Part shown: positions 1 to 12,759 of the stretch, piece by piece | How positions within the stretch are numbered: position 1 is the stretch's first letter | How the letters are laid out: the number at the start of each line of letters is the position of its first letter | DNA from: Ceratodon purpureus | Lineage: Eukaryota > Streptophyta > Bryopsida > Pseudoditrichales > Ditrichaceae | Length of the DNA stretch: 64,000 nucleotides | Assembly (NCBI GenBank): GCA_014871385.1 | Contig: CM026428.1 | Span: 16,918,830 to 16,982,829 of the forward strand | Direction of reading: 5' to 3' | Notes under the pieces: generated by a model | Database searches by the model: none | The model's input: the letters and a program-made list of their open reading frames with translations, nothing else | Told to the model about the DNA's origin: nothing | Made by a program: the position numbers and the translations under genes

Positions 1-1590
1 CATTGACCAAATAATTATGTCCGTTCGCTCTGCGTTGCCCGGTGGAGTAGCACCATTTGTTAAACTCATGTACGACTTGATTTGTTGACAATTACATGCG
101 TTGGAATTCATGTTGGAGGGTAGAGTGATTGTAATGAAACCCACCGTAACACTAAGCAATCAGCTACCATGGGCTGTTGAAGGCAAAATGCTCAAAGTGG
201 GGAGGTGCGAAATCAGAGGAGGGGGGTGGCATTTTATACGCACGGGGGCGACTGTGTAGGCGCGCGCAGCTTGCTACGGCCGCGAGCAGATTGACCCTAC
301 GCGCGCATGCGGTTCTCGTAGCCAAGGTACCTGGCGGGTATAATTACTGGCGGGTATAATTACGGGCGCGCACGGGTCTCGGCGGGAGAGTTTTGGGCGA
401 CAGCGGTATGTTACGGGCGCGAGCGACCCTGATTGGGCGAGAACATTGGGGCGCGATCACTGCAGATGACGCGCGCGAGCAAGTACAGACGACGGGCGCG
501 ATCAACCACAAATAACGGGCGCGAGCAGGCGCAGATACGCGCGCGCACGCGACGACGGGCGCCACCCATGGTAAACAGTAGTAAACTGTGAGGACAGTAA
601 TTTTACTTGCACGCGGGAGCTCGTCCAATAAGCGGGTCTGATAGTCAAGTAAAAACTCGTCCGTCACGTTCGTTACGTGACAAGACGACAATTTTATGCC
701 CCGTCCGTCCATTATGATAAACCCAGATTCTACGCTGCAACGCATAATGATGGCGGAATGATGGGAGGCTTTCAACTCAGACTGAAGTGACATGCTACAA
801 CAACTAATCAGTGGAATTGAATTTCACCTATAACCCTATAACCTACACAAATGAAGACTAGAAACCCAAATCTTTCAACGCTACTCAAACTGCACATCCT
901 CTCGGACAATCCTTCCTCAACAACGAGACCACGGAATACTAGAAAACCCTAGACACTACTACAAAGGCGATGGGAGACGAATGACATCGGCGTGACGTCA
1001 TATTTTTATGGAGCACAGTTAGTTGAGGTTAGTAGTGTCACACAATCGTTCAGTGTTTAGTGTCACGCGAGGACGAGGTTGGTTATAGTGTTACACAATG
1101 TATAGAGTTATCAAGCCAGGAAGTTACCGGCGGAGGGGAAGCACGGGAAAAACAGGCCGCCCGTAATGGCGCGCAAGGCGCGCCATCCTGCCTTATCCTT
1201 CCTTACATGCCATTTAGCGTTCTCTAGTAGGAGATGGGTCACAGGGGGCTTGGTGTGGGGTCAGGGGTCACATGCTCCAAAAAAAATTGGATCAGATAAG
1301 TGAGGCACCGGTTCTCGATCATGGAGCCGTTTGCCTCGAGGATAGGCTCCGGACTAGCGGTCTAAACCGGGTGTTCACGTATATAATGCGGGGACAGACG
1401 CTGAACCATTTGGAACCCTATTTCTATGATGTCTCTCCACCTCTCTCGGAGCCCTCAAGGAATGAGAGCAGTAGTTCAAGATATTTTGACTCCGAAGTTA
1501 GAAAGGGAGAGGTAACCTCAGGAGTGAGTGGGGGACTACCGGTTTAAGACGAGGGCGAGGTTTATTGGCAAGGGTCGCGAGGGAACGAGC
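1..1590. other. gene-free upstream region with GC-rich irregular repeats
   Basis: No convincing gene. Two adjacent copies of a 16-base unit containing GGCGGGTATAATTAC lie at about 331-362. From about 360 to 560 a motif like GGGCGCGAGC recurs irregularly among CG-rich sequence, so long frames that cross it are open only by composition. Positions 1466-1546 resemble 52064-52146 and are discussed as a repeat pair. Confidence 0.5.
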
Positions 1591-1591
1591 T

Positions 1592-1599
1592 CTATAAAG
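1592..1599 (+). promoter_or_regulatory. candidate TATA box of the PYM gene
   Basis: CTATAAAG lies about 250 bases upstream of the PYM start codon in otherwise GC-rich sequence. Spacing leaves room for a 5' leader of roughly 220 bases. This is a motif match only; no transcript start can be read from sequence. Confidence 0.4.
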
Positions 1600-1848
1600 G
1601 CGACGAAAGGGGAAGGCGTGACAGAGTCACTGGTGATGGCCAACGCAGCCCACAACTCGTCGTCGTCGTCATCGTCATCGTCAGTGCCTTAAACTTAACA
1701 CTACCCAGCTCCGTGCTTGGTTTGCTGAGGCCTACAACGCAACGCGACGCAACGCAGCTGCTCTGCGGTGCGCCTGCACCTGCATGACCCTCAGTGTTCT
1801 CCTCGCAGACTCTTCACCGCTGCCCGCTGCATTAGGTTTGCCATTGCC

Positions 1849-3510
1849 ATGGCCGCTCCTGCCCCGGCCACCGCCACCGGTCCCGACACTGCCGTCGAGC
1901 GCGTTATTGCCCCCTCGCGGCGCCCTGATGGCAGCCTGCGCAAAGAGATTCGTATCCGCGCGGGCTACACCCCTCAGGATGAAGTCGCCATCTACCAGCC
2001 CAAGGGTGCTCAGGTTCTATTCTCCACGCTTCTCTCTCTCCCCACTCTTTCGCATTTCCCCCCTAGACTCTTCCTTCCTTCCTTCCTTTTCGTACGTAAC
2101 CTAGCCCGCCGTCTCTCTCCCAGCCCACGATTGCACACGAAAATGACCCATCGTAGCATTACTTTTCACAGAATTACAGAATCCAGTAGATTTTGTTGAC
2201 CTTTTACAATCAGCCATCATTCCTGCGACCGCTGCTTCTTGACTGTGAGTTGGTGTTACAGGCATGTGCAATTCAACTGATTTTCCTGCATTTGTGAACG
2301 TGCAGCTTAGAAAAGGACCCGATGTTCCGCCGGGGTACGATCCAGTTCCCTCAGCAAAGCCCAAGACCAAGGCAGCTAAGAAAAATGAGAAAAGAAAGGA
2401 GAAGAAGCAGCAGGTACTATCTTTGCTACTTACATTTTAAAATCACTACATGTTTGTGTGCATGGCCTCTTAAGTTTAGTTTTCTGGAATCATTGGATGT
2501 GATTGTGATTGTGATTGTTTTTGCTTTTTCCTTAAAGTTGTGACGAAAAGTTCGGTATCTTCGCTGATTGAGGCGTGGTTCTATACGAGGAAGTTTTTTG
2601 TGTCCACTCTCTAGGCAATCATGCGAAGATGGTAAGGTTGAGTTCGTTGGTATATACATTTTCACATGAATGCCCACGCTTCTCGTATGTACTGTGAAAG
2701 TCGTGACTCAACTTATCCCAATTAATGGAGAGGTGAAGCCTGTATCAGGATCGAATTAACATTCGTGGTTATATTCAGTTGGCATCACCGAACTCTAGTG
2801 ATCCAATAACTGCAGAGAGTCTACGAGCATCACCTAGTCAAGATTACCCTACCCGTGACCGTGCGAGCAATCTCTCTGAGAAATTGAGCACTTTGAAAGT
2901 ATCAACAAGCTCCGAGGGGCAGTTGAATCTTTCGCCTGAAGAAGGTGGTCTTGCAAATGTTGATTTGGAGAAGCGAATTCGAGCCCTAAGAAAGAAGGTA
3001 ATCTGCTTATGGAAACAGTTAAACTGTTCTATCTTACTCTACAGACTGCTATGGTTCTCGTCTCTCAGAGAAGAATTGGGCCGTGTGATTTTTGGGGATA
3101 ATTTCGTATGACAGTAACATCATATTTATATATTATGAGACCTATATCTGTTTGTGCTTCCTACACCTGTTTTGTGCTTCCTCCGGTTTGTAGTATTCAA
3201 TTGTGTTGGTTTTCAACAAGTAGGCGTAGTACCGTTGCTTTCTGTCATGAGTATGTTTGAGGACTCAAAAACCCTCGTTGGGGTGTTTTCATGTTTTCAT
3301 GAAAATAGCTTTCCATGTCTACCACCACTTGGGTTGGGTCCAGCAAAACTGATTTTTTTGTGTCGATTGGGAGGGCAGATACGATTGGCTGAGTCCAAAC
3401 AAAGTTCAGCAGGTACGACAGTAACTCCTGAGCAGGCCGATAGGATTGTGAAGTTAGAAGCTTGGCGGCAGGAATTACAAGGTCTCGAAGCTTCACTCGC
3501 TTCCATGTAG
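1849..3510 (+). CDS. PYM: PYM (partner of Y14 and Mago), four exons
   Basis: Exons 1849-2013, 2306-2413, 2779-2997 and 3379-3510, all phase 0 with GT-AG borders, give 207 residues; animal PYM is about 204. PYM binds the Mago-Y14 dimer and removes exon junction complexes from spliced mRNA, linking them to the ribosome. The N-terminal Mago-binding region is recognisable: RRPDGSLRKEIRIRAGY (about residues 24-40), then PQDEVAIYQPKG. Exon 2 starts with LRKGPDVPPGYDP and ends in a lysine-rich stretch. Exon 4 is the conserved helical C terminus (VKLEAWRQELQGLE). An in-frame ATG exists at 1768, but 1849 is chosen because the family starts shortly before the RRPDGS motif. Strong family match; no breaks seen. 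Confidence 0.93.
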
Positions 3511-6240
3511 ATAATTGACTCGTCATTGGAGATAGTATCGCTGCAGCATTTGTAACATAGTTCGAGTTCTCCAAATGAAAAGGTCGCTAATTCTGTGATC
3601 CAACTGGATGCATAAACCTGGGGAGAATTAGTTAGGTAGTGGCTTGATGATGATAATGCTTGCAGTGAAAGGTATATGTTGCAGGTAGAATATGAATGAT
3701 GATGCTGTTCAGGTCCATTTGTCAGAGGCGAACAATGCGTGATGTCATCTTGGTGAACGTAATTATCAATATTTACGCAGGAATCAGAAATGCCGCAAAG
3801 CAGGCAAGCAGTCCATATCTTGTTCTTGAGAAGCCCACACTTGTAGGTGTCTGGACAATGATTTGCAGAAGATAGATTTTGACAATGTTGCTAATTTGGA
3901 ACATGTGGTTATGGGGTATTCATTGTGACTTGCACGTTGAGGAAGTACGCCCAAAGCTCTGAAACAATGGGCTATAGTTGTAGATGACCAGCTCGTATGA
4001 GTTGTGTATGGATGGAGAAATCTTGACAGAAATCTGGACAGTCCCCTTCAGTAAAGATACCTCTACCTTTGCTACGCTGTAGGAGTAAAGTCAGTTTTGA
4101 CTTGCATAGGCTCAAAATTTGTCCAAATCACAAACCGGAAAATGCATTCGAGAGTTAATGTATCAGAACAACGTGATACCTTTCCAAACGATGCTGTGAT
4201 ATCTTCCAACAGCAAAGTCATTCATGAAGTGCTATCGCCATCACATTGAACGACAAGCTAGTAATGAGGACTCGAAGGGTTTTGGTATTGACATCCTTCA
4301 TGTTAGACTGATTGAGTGGTGTTAACGAGTTCATATTTCATGTTTGGCCAAAGCTATTTCATCATATTGACACTTTTAAAATTCATTAGAATGGGTTGAA
4401 ATTTGAAATTCTCCAACAAAGTGAATTTGTGTAGGTTACAAGTTCAATTTAACACAACCACCTTTTAATTCCTAAGGGCCTCTCAGACCACATTTTGGTG
4501 GAGGCACTTCTAGGCAGGCTATTCTAAGATCCCATAATTTAAGTATTTTCTGAATTTTTCACTTCACATAGCTTTTAACGATAACTTTCCACTGGCATAA
4601 TTTTCAAAGCATTCAAAGTTACAATGCAAAAGTTTTGAATTTTTGAAGAATCTATTCTAAATTTAGGCAGCCAATAACCAACCAAAATCTCATATCTTCT
4701 ACCCATCATTCACAAGGGCAGAAGGTGGCAAGACATAATTTCCAAGGGTGGGCACTTGCAAAATAACACGCCTGATATTTTTTCATCCATACACTTTGAT
4801 GATAATTCTCAACCAATAAACTTTTTCATCTTATTTCAATTTGGATCCAAAATATTTTTCATCTACAAAATATTACATCCAATCTTTATTTTTCATCCAA
4901 AATTAACAAATTTCATCCAATCTATGATGTGGCAAGGAGTCCATCCATAGGACCCCCTACTACCAAAACTTCCTTCAAAACTGAAGGGAAATATAAAATT
5001 TACACTTAAAAAAATTTCAGAAATTCAAGTTTTATTTTTATTGCATTAAAAATTTTCTTTCATTGACATGAACACATTTAACATTTGAATCTCCAATTGA
5101 ATATAATTAGATTATCCTCTTGGTAGTTTTAATATTAGAGAATTTAAGGCATTTTTAGCACATCCTTTACACAAAATCAAGGGTTTTTTTCCTTTCCTAA
5201 GTTCGTATGGGGCTCAAACTTTGTGAGCAAATATCTAACTTCCACACCTACATGAGTTGATGACTCTCTATGGATCAAATTTGTTTGCAATGTATACTTT
5301 TTGGGCATCAAAACTTTGGTATTTTGTCTGGGCAGTGTAAGAAAATGAACTTTTACATTGATTTCAAATCTAATAATCTTGCAATATGTACGGTGGAATG
5401 ACCTCAATTTTGATAAAATATTAGTGTAGGATACTATTTCTTTTCAAAAATATGCAATATCAGTATAAATAGTCAAGGTTAAAAAAATTACTTAGAACAT
5501 AATACTATAGATCATTTGTAATATATAGTGCATTAATAGATTTTTTGATATATCTATAAAAATGTGACAAGATTGTGTGAAAGTAAAGTTGGTAAAAAAG
5601 GTGAATGTATACAAAATTATCTACTTACCTTAACGTGTACTCAATGTACAATTTATGTAGTTTACATAGTTTACAATGTGTGTTCTATGTTACAATGTCC
5701 AAAAATAGTGTACAGTGTGTACAATGCCCAAAAGTGTACACTAGATTATATAGATTATATTGTTAAAAATATTTGGTTATTTCAAAACCACATAAGGTCG
5801 TTTTTAGTAAAAAAAATTGCTACAATTGTTTTTAAAAGAATAAATTTTTGAGAGGTGAATCATATTTTTGCCAAAAAAAAAATATTGTGCTTTATTTGGC
5901 AAACTTAGTATGGTGCTAGAGAATGATTTTAAGGGGTCCTTTTTCCTTCATCGGCTATCTAATTTAAATTCAACTTGTTGGATTGAATTGAGTTGCAGTT
6001 CAAGTTCTGATTATGAAATAAAGATCTTAACTTAATTTAATATGATGAAAACACTTGACAACATGTTTAGTACTACAGGGTTTAATTTGGATAATTTTTT
6101 TCTTTACTAATATATTAGAGCACTTTATGACATTACAAGACCAAATTTTAACACATCGATCTGGCTTGTCACGAATATTATAGTAGAAGTTTATTAGATG
6201 GTGTGATGTGCTTACTTGTTCTTTAGACCTTCTAGGAACT
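3511..6240. other. gene-free, increasingly AT-rich region
   Basis: The first few hundred bases are presumably PYM 3' UTR. Beyond that I see no gene. Around 4780-4925 the motif TTTTCATCCA recurs several times. At 5628-5745 TGTACAATG and related GTGTAC motifs recur. Both look like degenerate low-copy repeats. Confidence 0.45.
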
Positions 6241-6247
6241 AATGTGA

Positions 6248-7291
6248 GTGTATAAGGTGTATACATATACTTTAGAGTCTAGAAAAGGCTCAAGTTTTGT
6301 GTTGAGGTGCCATAGTGCACATTCAGAGCTTGCAGGGGTTGATCTTGGCACATTGTCACCATGGCTATATTTGAGAATGAGAGTGCTAGGACCATTGATA
6401 GGTTCAAAGGGACAACTTCAACCTTTGGAAGCGTAAGGTGGAGATGGTGTTGAAGTCCGTGGACCTTTGAGAGATTGTCAAATCGACGGAGAAGCCTCCA
6501 TCCAAAGATGAGGAAGATGTAAAGGATATTAAGGAATACAATTGTCATTTGAAGAAGGCCATGTCTATAATAGGGATGAATTTTGTAGAAAACCAACTTG
6601 CTCACATAAAGAAATGTAAAGGAGTAATAAAGTATTGAAGACATTGTGCAACATTTGTAAGACAAAGCACTTGCCAAACATCTTCTTCATTCACCGCAAA
6701 ATCTTTACAATCAAGATACAAGAAGGTGCCAATAAAATATGAGGATGTCGTCATGACCTTGTTTGAAAGCATGCCACATTCATTTGATCACTGCCTTGAA
6801 CACCTTGCAATTAGGGGACCTTAGCAAAGAAGGATGTTCACCACGACGAAGCGGCCTGGGTATGAGGAAAACCAAGGGGGGTAGCTCATTCTCACGTCGA
6901 GAGGCCTAGGTGTCTTATAATTGTGGCGAACCGGGCTACTTTGCACAATTTTGCTTCAAAGCCGGGTGGAAATATTGCAAATTGAATGAAGTAAAGGGAG
7001 AGTTGCTCTAACAAGTTGAAAGGAGGGAGGGGGAGGGGGGGGTTGAAGAAGGTGACAATAAAGGATGTCTTTCATGTGCCCAAAATGCAAGCAAACTTGA
7101 TGTCAATGACCAAACTTGTGTATGGTGGATTCATAATGCAATTCAATGTGGATGGATGCACATTAAAGGCTCCAAATGGTAACGTACTACACGTTGCACC
7201 TCATATTAACAACTTGTATGAAGACACCTTGACCAAGGTCTACTGTCATCTCAAAAGAATGTTGCAATGGAGCTTTGGCATTGACCACTAG
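6248..7291 (+). pseudogene. decayed Ty1/copia gag and integrase-leader relic
   Basis: Several frames carry copia fragments in the expected order. KIFTIKIQEGAN and LFESMPHSFDHCLEHL (about 6690-6815) resemble the gag UBN2 region. SYNCGEPGYFAQFC (about 6917-6960) is a zinc knuckle whose first Cys is Ser and whose His is Gln. DVFHVPKMQANLMSMTKL (about 7055-7115) is the segment that precedes the copia integrase. Stops and frameshifts separate all pieces, so no protein is made. No LTRs were identified. The matching pol relic at 8.1-9.7 kb is on the other strand, so the two are not one intact element. Confidence 0.75.
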
Positions 7292-7788
7292 GACATTCAA
7301 TTGCAAGGAGTGAGCACTTTCTTCATAGCATGGTTGCTATTTGATGCTTGGCATAGATGACTTGACCATGCTGTCTCGTGAAGGGTGTATTCAAGGCATA
7401 CAACATAGCGCACCATTCGTAACAATAGGCAAATACATACATTCAAGCATTAGGAGATAACGGAGTTGGATGTGTGCGGTCTCATAAAGACCATATACAA
7501 GGATAAATATAAGGAACTATTTTACTTTCACTGATGACTTTCCAAGGAGATGACTTTTTAAACAATTTGGACCATATTAGTATTATAAGGAAAGACAATA
7601 ATATGTTCTAACAATTGAAGAAAAAACAAAGTAGTACAAACAATGAATGGAGTGAGATATGAGCTTCTTTTGAAGCCCTTTACTTACAGTTTTTAGTTGC
7701 ACATCTCTAAAAGACTCTAAAGGGACATTCTAAGCTACTTGCAAGTCCCTTTCGGCCACGTGGCTCTCATGGCCGCTCATATGAATTA

Positions 7789-7995
7789 GCCACCATCCAC
7801 ATGTCAGTCCAAACTTATCATTGACATGGCTTAGTCTATGCAAGTAGGTGGTCCTTACCTCTTCACCTACTCATGCCACACGTGCACTATATGGTAAATC
7901 ATCTCTTTCATTTTTCTCCCCTTCTACTCTCCCTTTCTAATTCTACCTCATTGCAACAATCTTTACAATGCCTTAACTACAACCTACCTAAACTC
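7789..7995 (+). repeat. dispersed repeat, copy 1 of 3
   Basis: This segment aligns by eye with 15059-15262: both share TTATCATTGAC, GCTTAGTC, GCAAGT, TCTTCACCTACTCATG, TTCTACCTCATTGCAA and TTTACAATGCC in the same order. A shorter third copy is at 18198-18288. All are on the + strand and each lies near copia debris. They could be LTR or leader pieces, but no matching pair flanks an element. Confidence 0.6.
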
Positions 7996-8126
7996 CAAGA
8001 CTCCCTCTTTGCGAGTGGTTAGCTTCTCAAAATCTAATGGCCTTTGCTAATCAATAATACTTCTCCTTCGCAAGTGCCTTTGTCACCACATCCGCCAAAA
8101 TCTCTTCTATAAGCAATACGTCAAGC

Positions 8127-9700
8127 TTATATCGCCGCTCGGCAATACCTCAAGCTTATCTTGTCGCTCTCCAACTTTTCACAAATGAAGTGATGTTGAA
8201 CATCAATGTGCTTCGTATCTGAATGGTGTGTGGGGTTCTTTGCTAATTCAACGCACCCTTGATTATCACACATGATGGTTGTTGCATCAACTTGGACAAA
8301 TCCCACATCTCCTAGGAGCTTGCGAAGCCAAATGGTTTCCTTGGTGCTTTGGTTACTGTTCATGTACTCCGCCTCCGTTGTAGACAAAGCAATTGTTGGT
8401 TGCTTCTTGAATTCCACAAAATGGCATCATCTCCAGTGAGGAACACATACCACGTTACTGGACGTTGCTCGTTTCCATCTCCCCTCCCCAATCTACATCG
8501 CAATAGCCTCTCAACTCGATGTTGGTGCCACCAAGGCACAACTCGTACTCCAAGGTACCTTGCAAGTACCGCATGATGCACTTGACCGCACTCCAATGTA
8601 ATGGACTAGCGCTAGACATGAATTGACTAACCATGCTCACCGAAATGCAAATTCAGCCCGTGTAGCAACCATGGCATACATCAATGGCATAATACCCGCA
8701 TGGTATAGTATTACTTCCATCTCACCTTCAAATGGCTTCAAATTCCTCCATCAAAAGCTTCACCAACTTCACATTCACATCAAGTCTAGAGCCATTGAGC
8801 TTGCAATCGTGCATGATTAAGCACTTGAGCACCTCCTTGATGTACTTCCTGTGGCACATGGTGATGATGTGTGTTTTGCGGTTCCTCTAAAATTCCTCTC
8901 CAAGGCAATACTTCAACTCTCTAAGATCACTCATTTGGAACTCCCCTTTGAGCTTGGCCTTGAGCCACCATGACGTTGCAAGAAGGATATCCAAGAGAAT
9001 CAAATCATCCACATACACAAGCACCATCAACAAGAACTCACCCGTTTGCATGATGTACAAGGAATGATCCGCCTCACACCTTGTGAAGCCCTGCTTGATG
9101 AAGAGGGAGTTGACCAATGTGTTGGTACCATGCCCTTAGTGATTGCTTGGGTCCATACAAGGACTTCTTGAACTTGCACACAAGATCTTGCATGTCCTTC
9201 TCTTCAAAACCTTGAGCTAGGCTCAAGTAGATGTCTTCCTCCAATGCTCCATTCAAGAATGCGGTCTTTACATCCATTTGATGGATCCCCAAGTCCAATG
9301 CAGCTCCAAGTGCAAAGATGCACCGAATGGTGTTGAACTTGGCCACGGGAGCAAAGGTCTCATGGAGGTCCACTCCCTCAATTTGTAAGAAGCCTTTGGC
9401 CAGCAATCTTGCCTTGTGGCGCACAACTTCTCCTGTAGCGTCCTTCTTAGTACAAAACACCCACTTGCACCCATTGCTCTTGCGGCCCTTTGAAAGGGAA
9501 GCTAACTTCCACATTCCATTGGCTATAAGGGAGTCATATTCTCTTCTTGCATGGTCGGCGCCTACTTGCTTCTATCCTCTCATTGCCAAGCTTCACACAA
9601 ATTCAACTGATCTTCAAGGTAGGCCACGTTTGCACGTTCCACTTCTTGTTAGGGGAAGATGTGGTTCTTCTTGCATTCTCTAATTGATGCTTGTACTCTA
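8127..9700 (-). pseudogene. decayed Ty1/copia pol (reverse transcriptase and RNase H)
   Basis: Read from 9514 downward, the reverse transcriptase begins GCKWVFCTKKDATGEVVRHK, continues through HQMDVKTAFLNGALEEDIY and KKSLYGPKQSLRAWYQ, shifts frame near 9115, and then shows the catalytic block VYVDDLILL (about 9020). The RNase H part includes RYLQGTLEYELCLGG and GYCDVDWGG (about 8490-8560). It ends with ALSTTEAEYMNSNQ and the ADATTIMCDNQG-like block at 8127-8417. At least three frameshifts or stops interrupt it. No LTRs found. It is a relic, not an active element. Confidence 0.88.
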
Positions 9701-9949
9701 CTATCATTGCAAGTGTCTCTATCACTTTTTTTTTTGGTTGACAAAGATATTGGTGTAGGCTTCTATTCATTGCCTTCTTCTTTGTCAACGAGCTTTTCCT
9801 CTTCTTGGTATCTTCATCATTACATAAAGTAGTTGGTTTGGAAGATTCCTCCACCAAAACCAACAACGTTGCCTCACTACTCTTACTTCGACTCATCTCT
9901 AAACCATCACCAAACACTAGTATTATGCTTATCAAACACAATGTCACGG

Positions 9950-11406
9950 CTCTTCACAATTATTTTAGTCTCTGTACACATGAGGCAATAAGCCTTGCTT
10001 TCCTCACAACAATCAAAGACATGCTTTGAAATGTTGGAGTTTTTTGTAAATTTATTGTGTTTTGTTTTCAAGAGTGATTGAATGAATCAAGATGCTTACA
10101 TTAAACTATGCATTCTAATCAAGTTATTAAAACACTAAATCAGTTTTATCTTTCTTGTCCAATCAAATATGGCAATGAAATTATAATTCACTAATCTTTT
10201 TACAGAGGCCCAAAAGCAAAATGCATAGATGTTTTGGCTTTTGGCAATAAACAGTCAAATTAAAGAGTTGATCAAAAAGATACATCAAAGTTTTCTATAG
10301 TTCTTTGAAAGCCTATCATGGTTGTATCACATGTAGACAAACTATTTTATGCCACAAATGTTTTGGAATTTTCTTATATTTTTCCTATACATACCTTTTA
10401 GAAGGATGAGCCATGAATATGGGCAGCCTTTAATCAATTATAATCTTCAAGTTTTCATCTCACTAATAACTACTGTCCAAATAAAAGTTGTCATCCAACT
10501 TGTAGTTTGTATCCATAGTCAATTTACATCTATAGCACATTTTTCATCGCGTTAAAATTTTCATCCACAAGATAATGGTTATTTGGTGTTAACTTACCAT
10601 CCAATTTGTATGGTATGGCATCAAATCAATCCACACAATCCACCATCTCTCAGTGTAGAAGCTCATGCCTTTGATGATAATTCTAAAATACTTGATCAAA
10701 ATAAAAATAAAAAAATAAAAAAATAAAAATATATATATATATATCATACAATTAATTAATGTCTTATTTTGAATTAATGCTTGGTCTCAAGTTTTACATT
10801 AATGTCCAATTATATACAATTCTTTCGCCTTTAGCATCATAGGTACCAAATTACATTTATCAATTGATTACAATAATAATTAATATTGTATTTAGAAGCA
10901 ACAAATTCAACACATATTATATTATCAAATAATCCTTTATGCTAAAAATAATTTAAAACAATCTTCAACTTTCATAGTCAATGTATACACACTTTGCAAT
11001 ATGAAACTTCAATTTTTTAAACTTTAGGTAATTATCAATTTTTTAGGATGGAATTTAAACTGTGATAATTTTGTATAGTTGGGAGTGTTGTAAAAGAGTT
11101 GGGTGGTCATTAAATCCAAAAAGAATTGGTTATGATATCATTTCATCCTTTGAAACTAGTTTTCTTTAAGTTCAGAGACCACCAAGTTCTTAGACACCGA
11201 ATATAAAGAGACCATTAACTTGTTAATGTCTAATTGACTATTTATAATTAATATATAAATTTATGTTAAATCAAAACTCATGATAAATAAGATAATTATC
11301 AGATACTTTATAAATAACTCTAATAATATTCTAAAAACTTTCCACTACTTTTATGGCTACTTTCCACCTTTGTTGTTTTGGATCCACAACTTCACCACTT
11401 TGTTTC
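9950..11406. other. gene-free AT-rich region
   Basis: No gene seen. It holds an A/T microsatellite at about 10702-10744 (runs of AAAATA followed by an AT dinucleotide run) and scattered TCATCCA motifs at about 10440-10690 like those near 4.8 kb. The segment TTTGATGATAATTCT occurs both here (about 10670) and near 4795. Confidence 0.45.
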
Positions 11407-11409
11407 TAA

Positions 11410-12471
11410 GGGCCGGTTAAGACTTAGGCCAAACTTTAAAAGGAAAAGCATTTGGAACAATGAAAATGCAAAAATGTCCAAAGTTCATCCTTCGGCATTC
11501 AAACTAAAGGCCAGAGTTCAAAGAACACCGCCTCATAAGAGCCTATGTGGCAAAAAATTTAGGAAATTATGGCGCCAAGAGTCCAGTCTCGTGTGCAAAG
11601 TTTGGTCGAGCAAAATGCTCGTCCTTAACTTCCGCCAAGAGGTTAAATTTTTTTTCATTAAAATATACACAAGAAGAAAAGATGGGTTATTAAGAGTTGG
11701 TCATGCTCCACAAGTCTTCTCATGCTCTATTTATGAACCCTTTGACAATCATTGGCATTAGAGCAATATTGGTCAAAAAATAAGCTGAATTTTAATCAAT
11801 AATAACTTTCTCATAACAATGTATATTTTGCTGAAATTGTTTTTGCACATTCTTCATTAGTTTTTACACCTTTTTTATTTTTTTTAGATTTTTTAGATTT
11901 TTTTTCAATTTTCTATAATTGTTTAAAGATTTAGATCATAAGTATTGGCCTTTGAACCTTCACACCATGACAGGCCCAATGCTTCAAGTGAATTATTTTA
12001 ATATACTTTTTCAGCCCAAAGGCTTCTCCTCTCGACATAAGGTAAGTATACTGAAAACCGAGCAGCTCCAAAATAATAGGTTCTAGAAACTTGTGCAGTC
12101 TGTTTCCAAAAACTGTCCAAGAGTGCTCTAATTCCGTCCATGCCCTGAAAAATTAAGTGCTTCTAATTGGTGGAGAAGCGCTCTATATTCGAAATCCAAC
12201 CTCTCATGAATGTCAGGACTTTATCCTCAGTTAATAGCCACTCTATGACTTCACATTCAAAAATTCACAGAAAATTCTAGACTTACTCAAAAATTGTGTT
12301 TTTTTTTTGGGGATGGATTTGCACTTACTTTGCGGACCATGCAAAAATTCTAATTTTTTTTCCAGCATTGTTCTAAGTAATCACATGAAATTTGAACGGT
12401 TTTCAGCACCATTACCTAAGTTATGTTTGGGCCAGGAAAGTGATGCTTCTTTGGCCAGTCTGAACCGGCCC
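11410..12471. mobile_element. non-autonomous PIF/Harbinger-like element
   Basis: The left end starts GGGCCGGTTAAGACTTAGGC. The reverse complement of the right end starts GGGCCGGTTCAGACTGGCC. TAA flanks both ends (11407-11409 and 12472-12474). A G/C-rich terminus beside a 3-bp TAA/TTA duplication is the PIF/Harbinger (Tourist) signature. The 1062-bp interior is AT-rich and encodes nothing recognisable, so it would depend on a transposase elsewhere. The right end is only 288 bases from the NHP2 start codon, close enough to contribute promoter sequence. hAT or Mutator are less likely because the duplication is 3 bp. Confidence 0.78.
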
Positions 12472-12539
12472 TAACTTGGTTCAGCATGGCGTGGAGGACA
12501 CAGCTGACGAGGCGGTAATCAGAGGGAAGGATGAGGGAA

Positions 12540-12566
12540 TTAGGGTTTGGGGGGGGGGGGGGGGGG
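12540..12566. promoter_or_regulatory. telo-box followed by G18 run in the NHP2 promoter
   Basis: TTAGGGTTT (12540-12548) is a telo-box, a promoter element common in plant ribosome-biogenesis genes, which fits NHP2. It runs directly into 18 consecutive G (12549-12566), which could form a G-quadruplex. The start codon is 193 bases further on, and the leader just before it is a C/T tract. Confidence 0.55.
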
Positions 12567-12759
12567 AGGCGCCAGGGCAGCCCTAATACAGCAGCACTCG
12601 GGGAAGGGTGCAAGGTCGAAGGGAGTGAAGTGGGATGCGTTGCCCCATCTCAGTTCATCGAACCCCAGACGACCCTGGTGCTCCGAGCTGCTCACACTTG
12701 CATCTCTCCCTCTCTCTCGGTCTTTCTCCTCTCTCGCCCCCTCTCTTCTCCTCCTCTCC

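Noticed and set aside
344..793. 149-codon minus-strand ORF in the GC-rich upstream region
   Set aside because: Composition-driven frame across GGGCGCGAGC-like repeats, with no domain-like sequence.
950..1000. CACTACTACAAAGGCG with nearby GACATC and GACGTC as a CACTA end
   Set aside because: It lacks the AAGAAA part of the terminus and no partner end or duplication was found.
6248..9700. One intact copia element spanning gag and pol
   Set aside because: gag is on the + strand and pol on the - strand, both are broken, and no LTR pair was seen.
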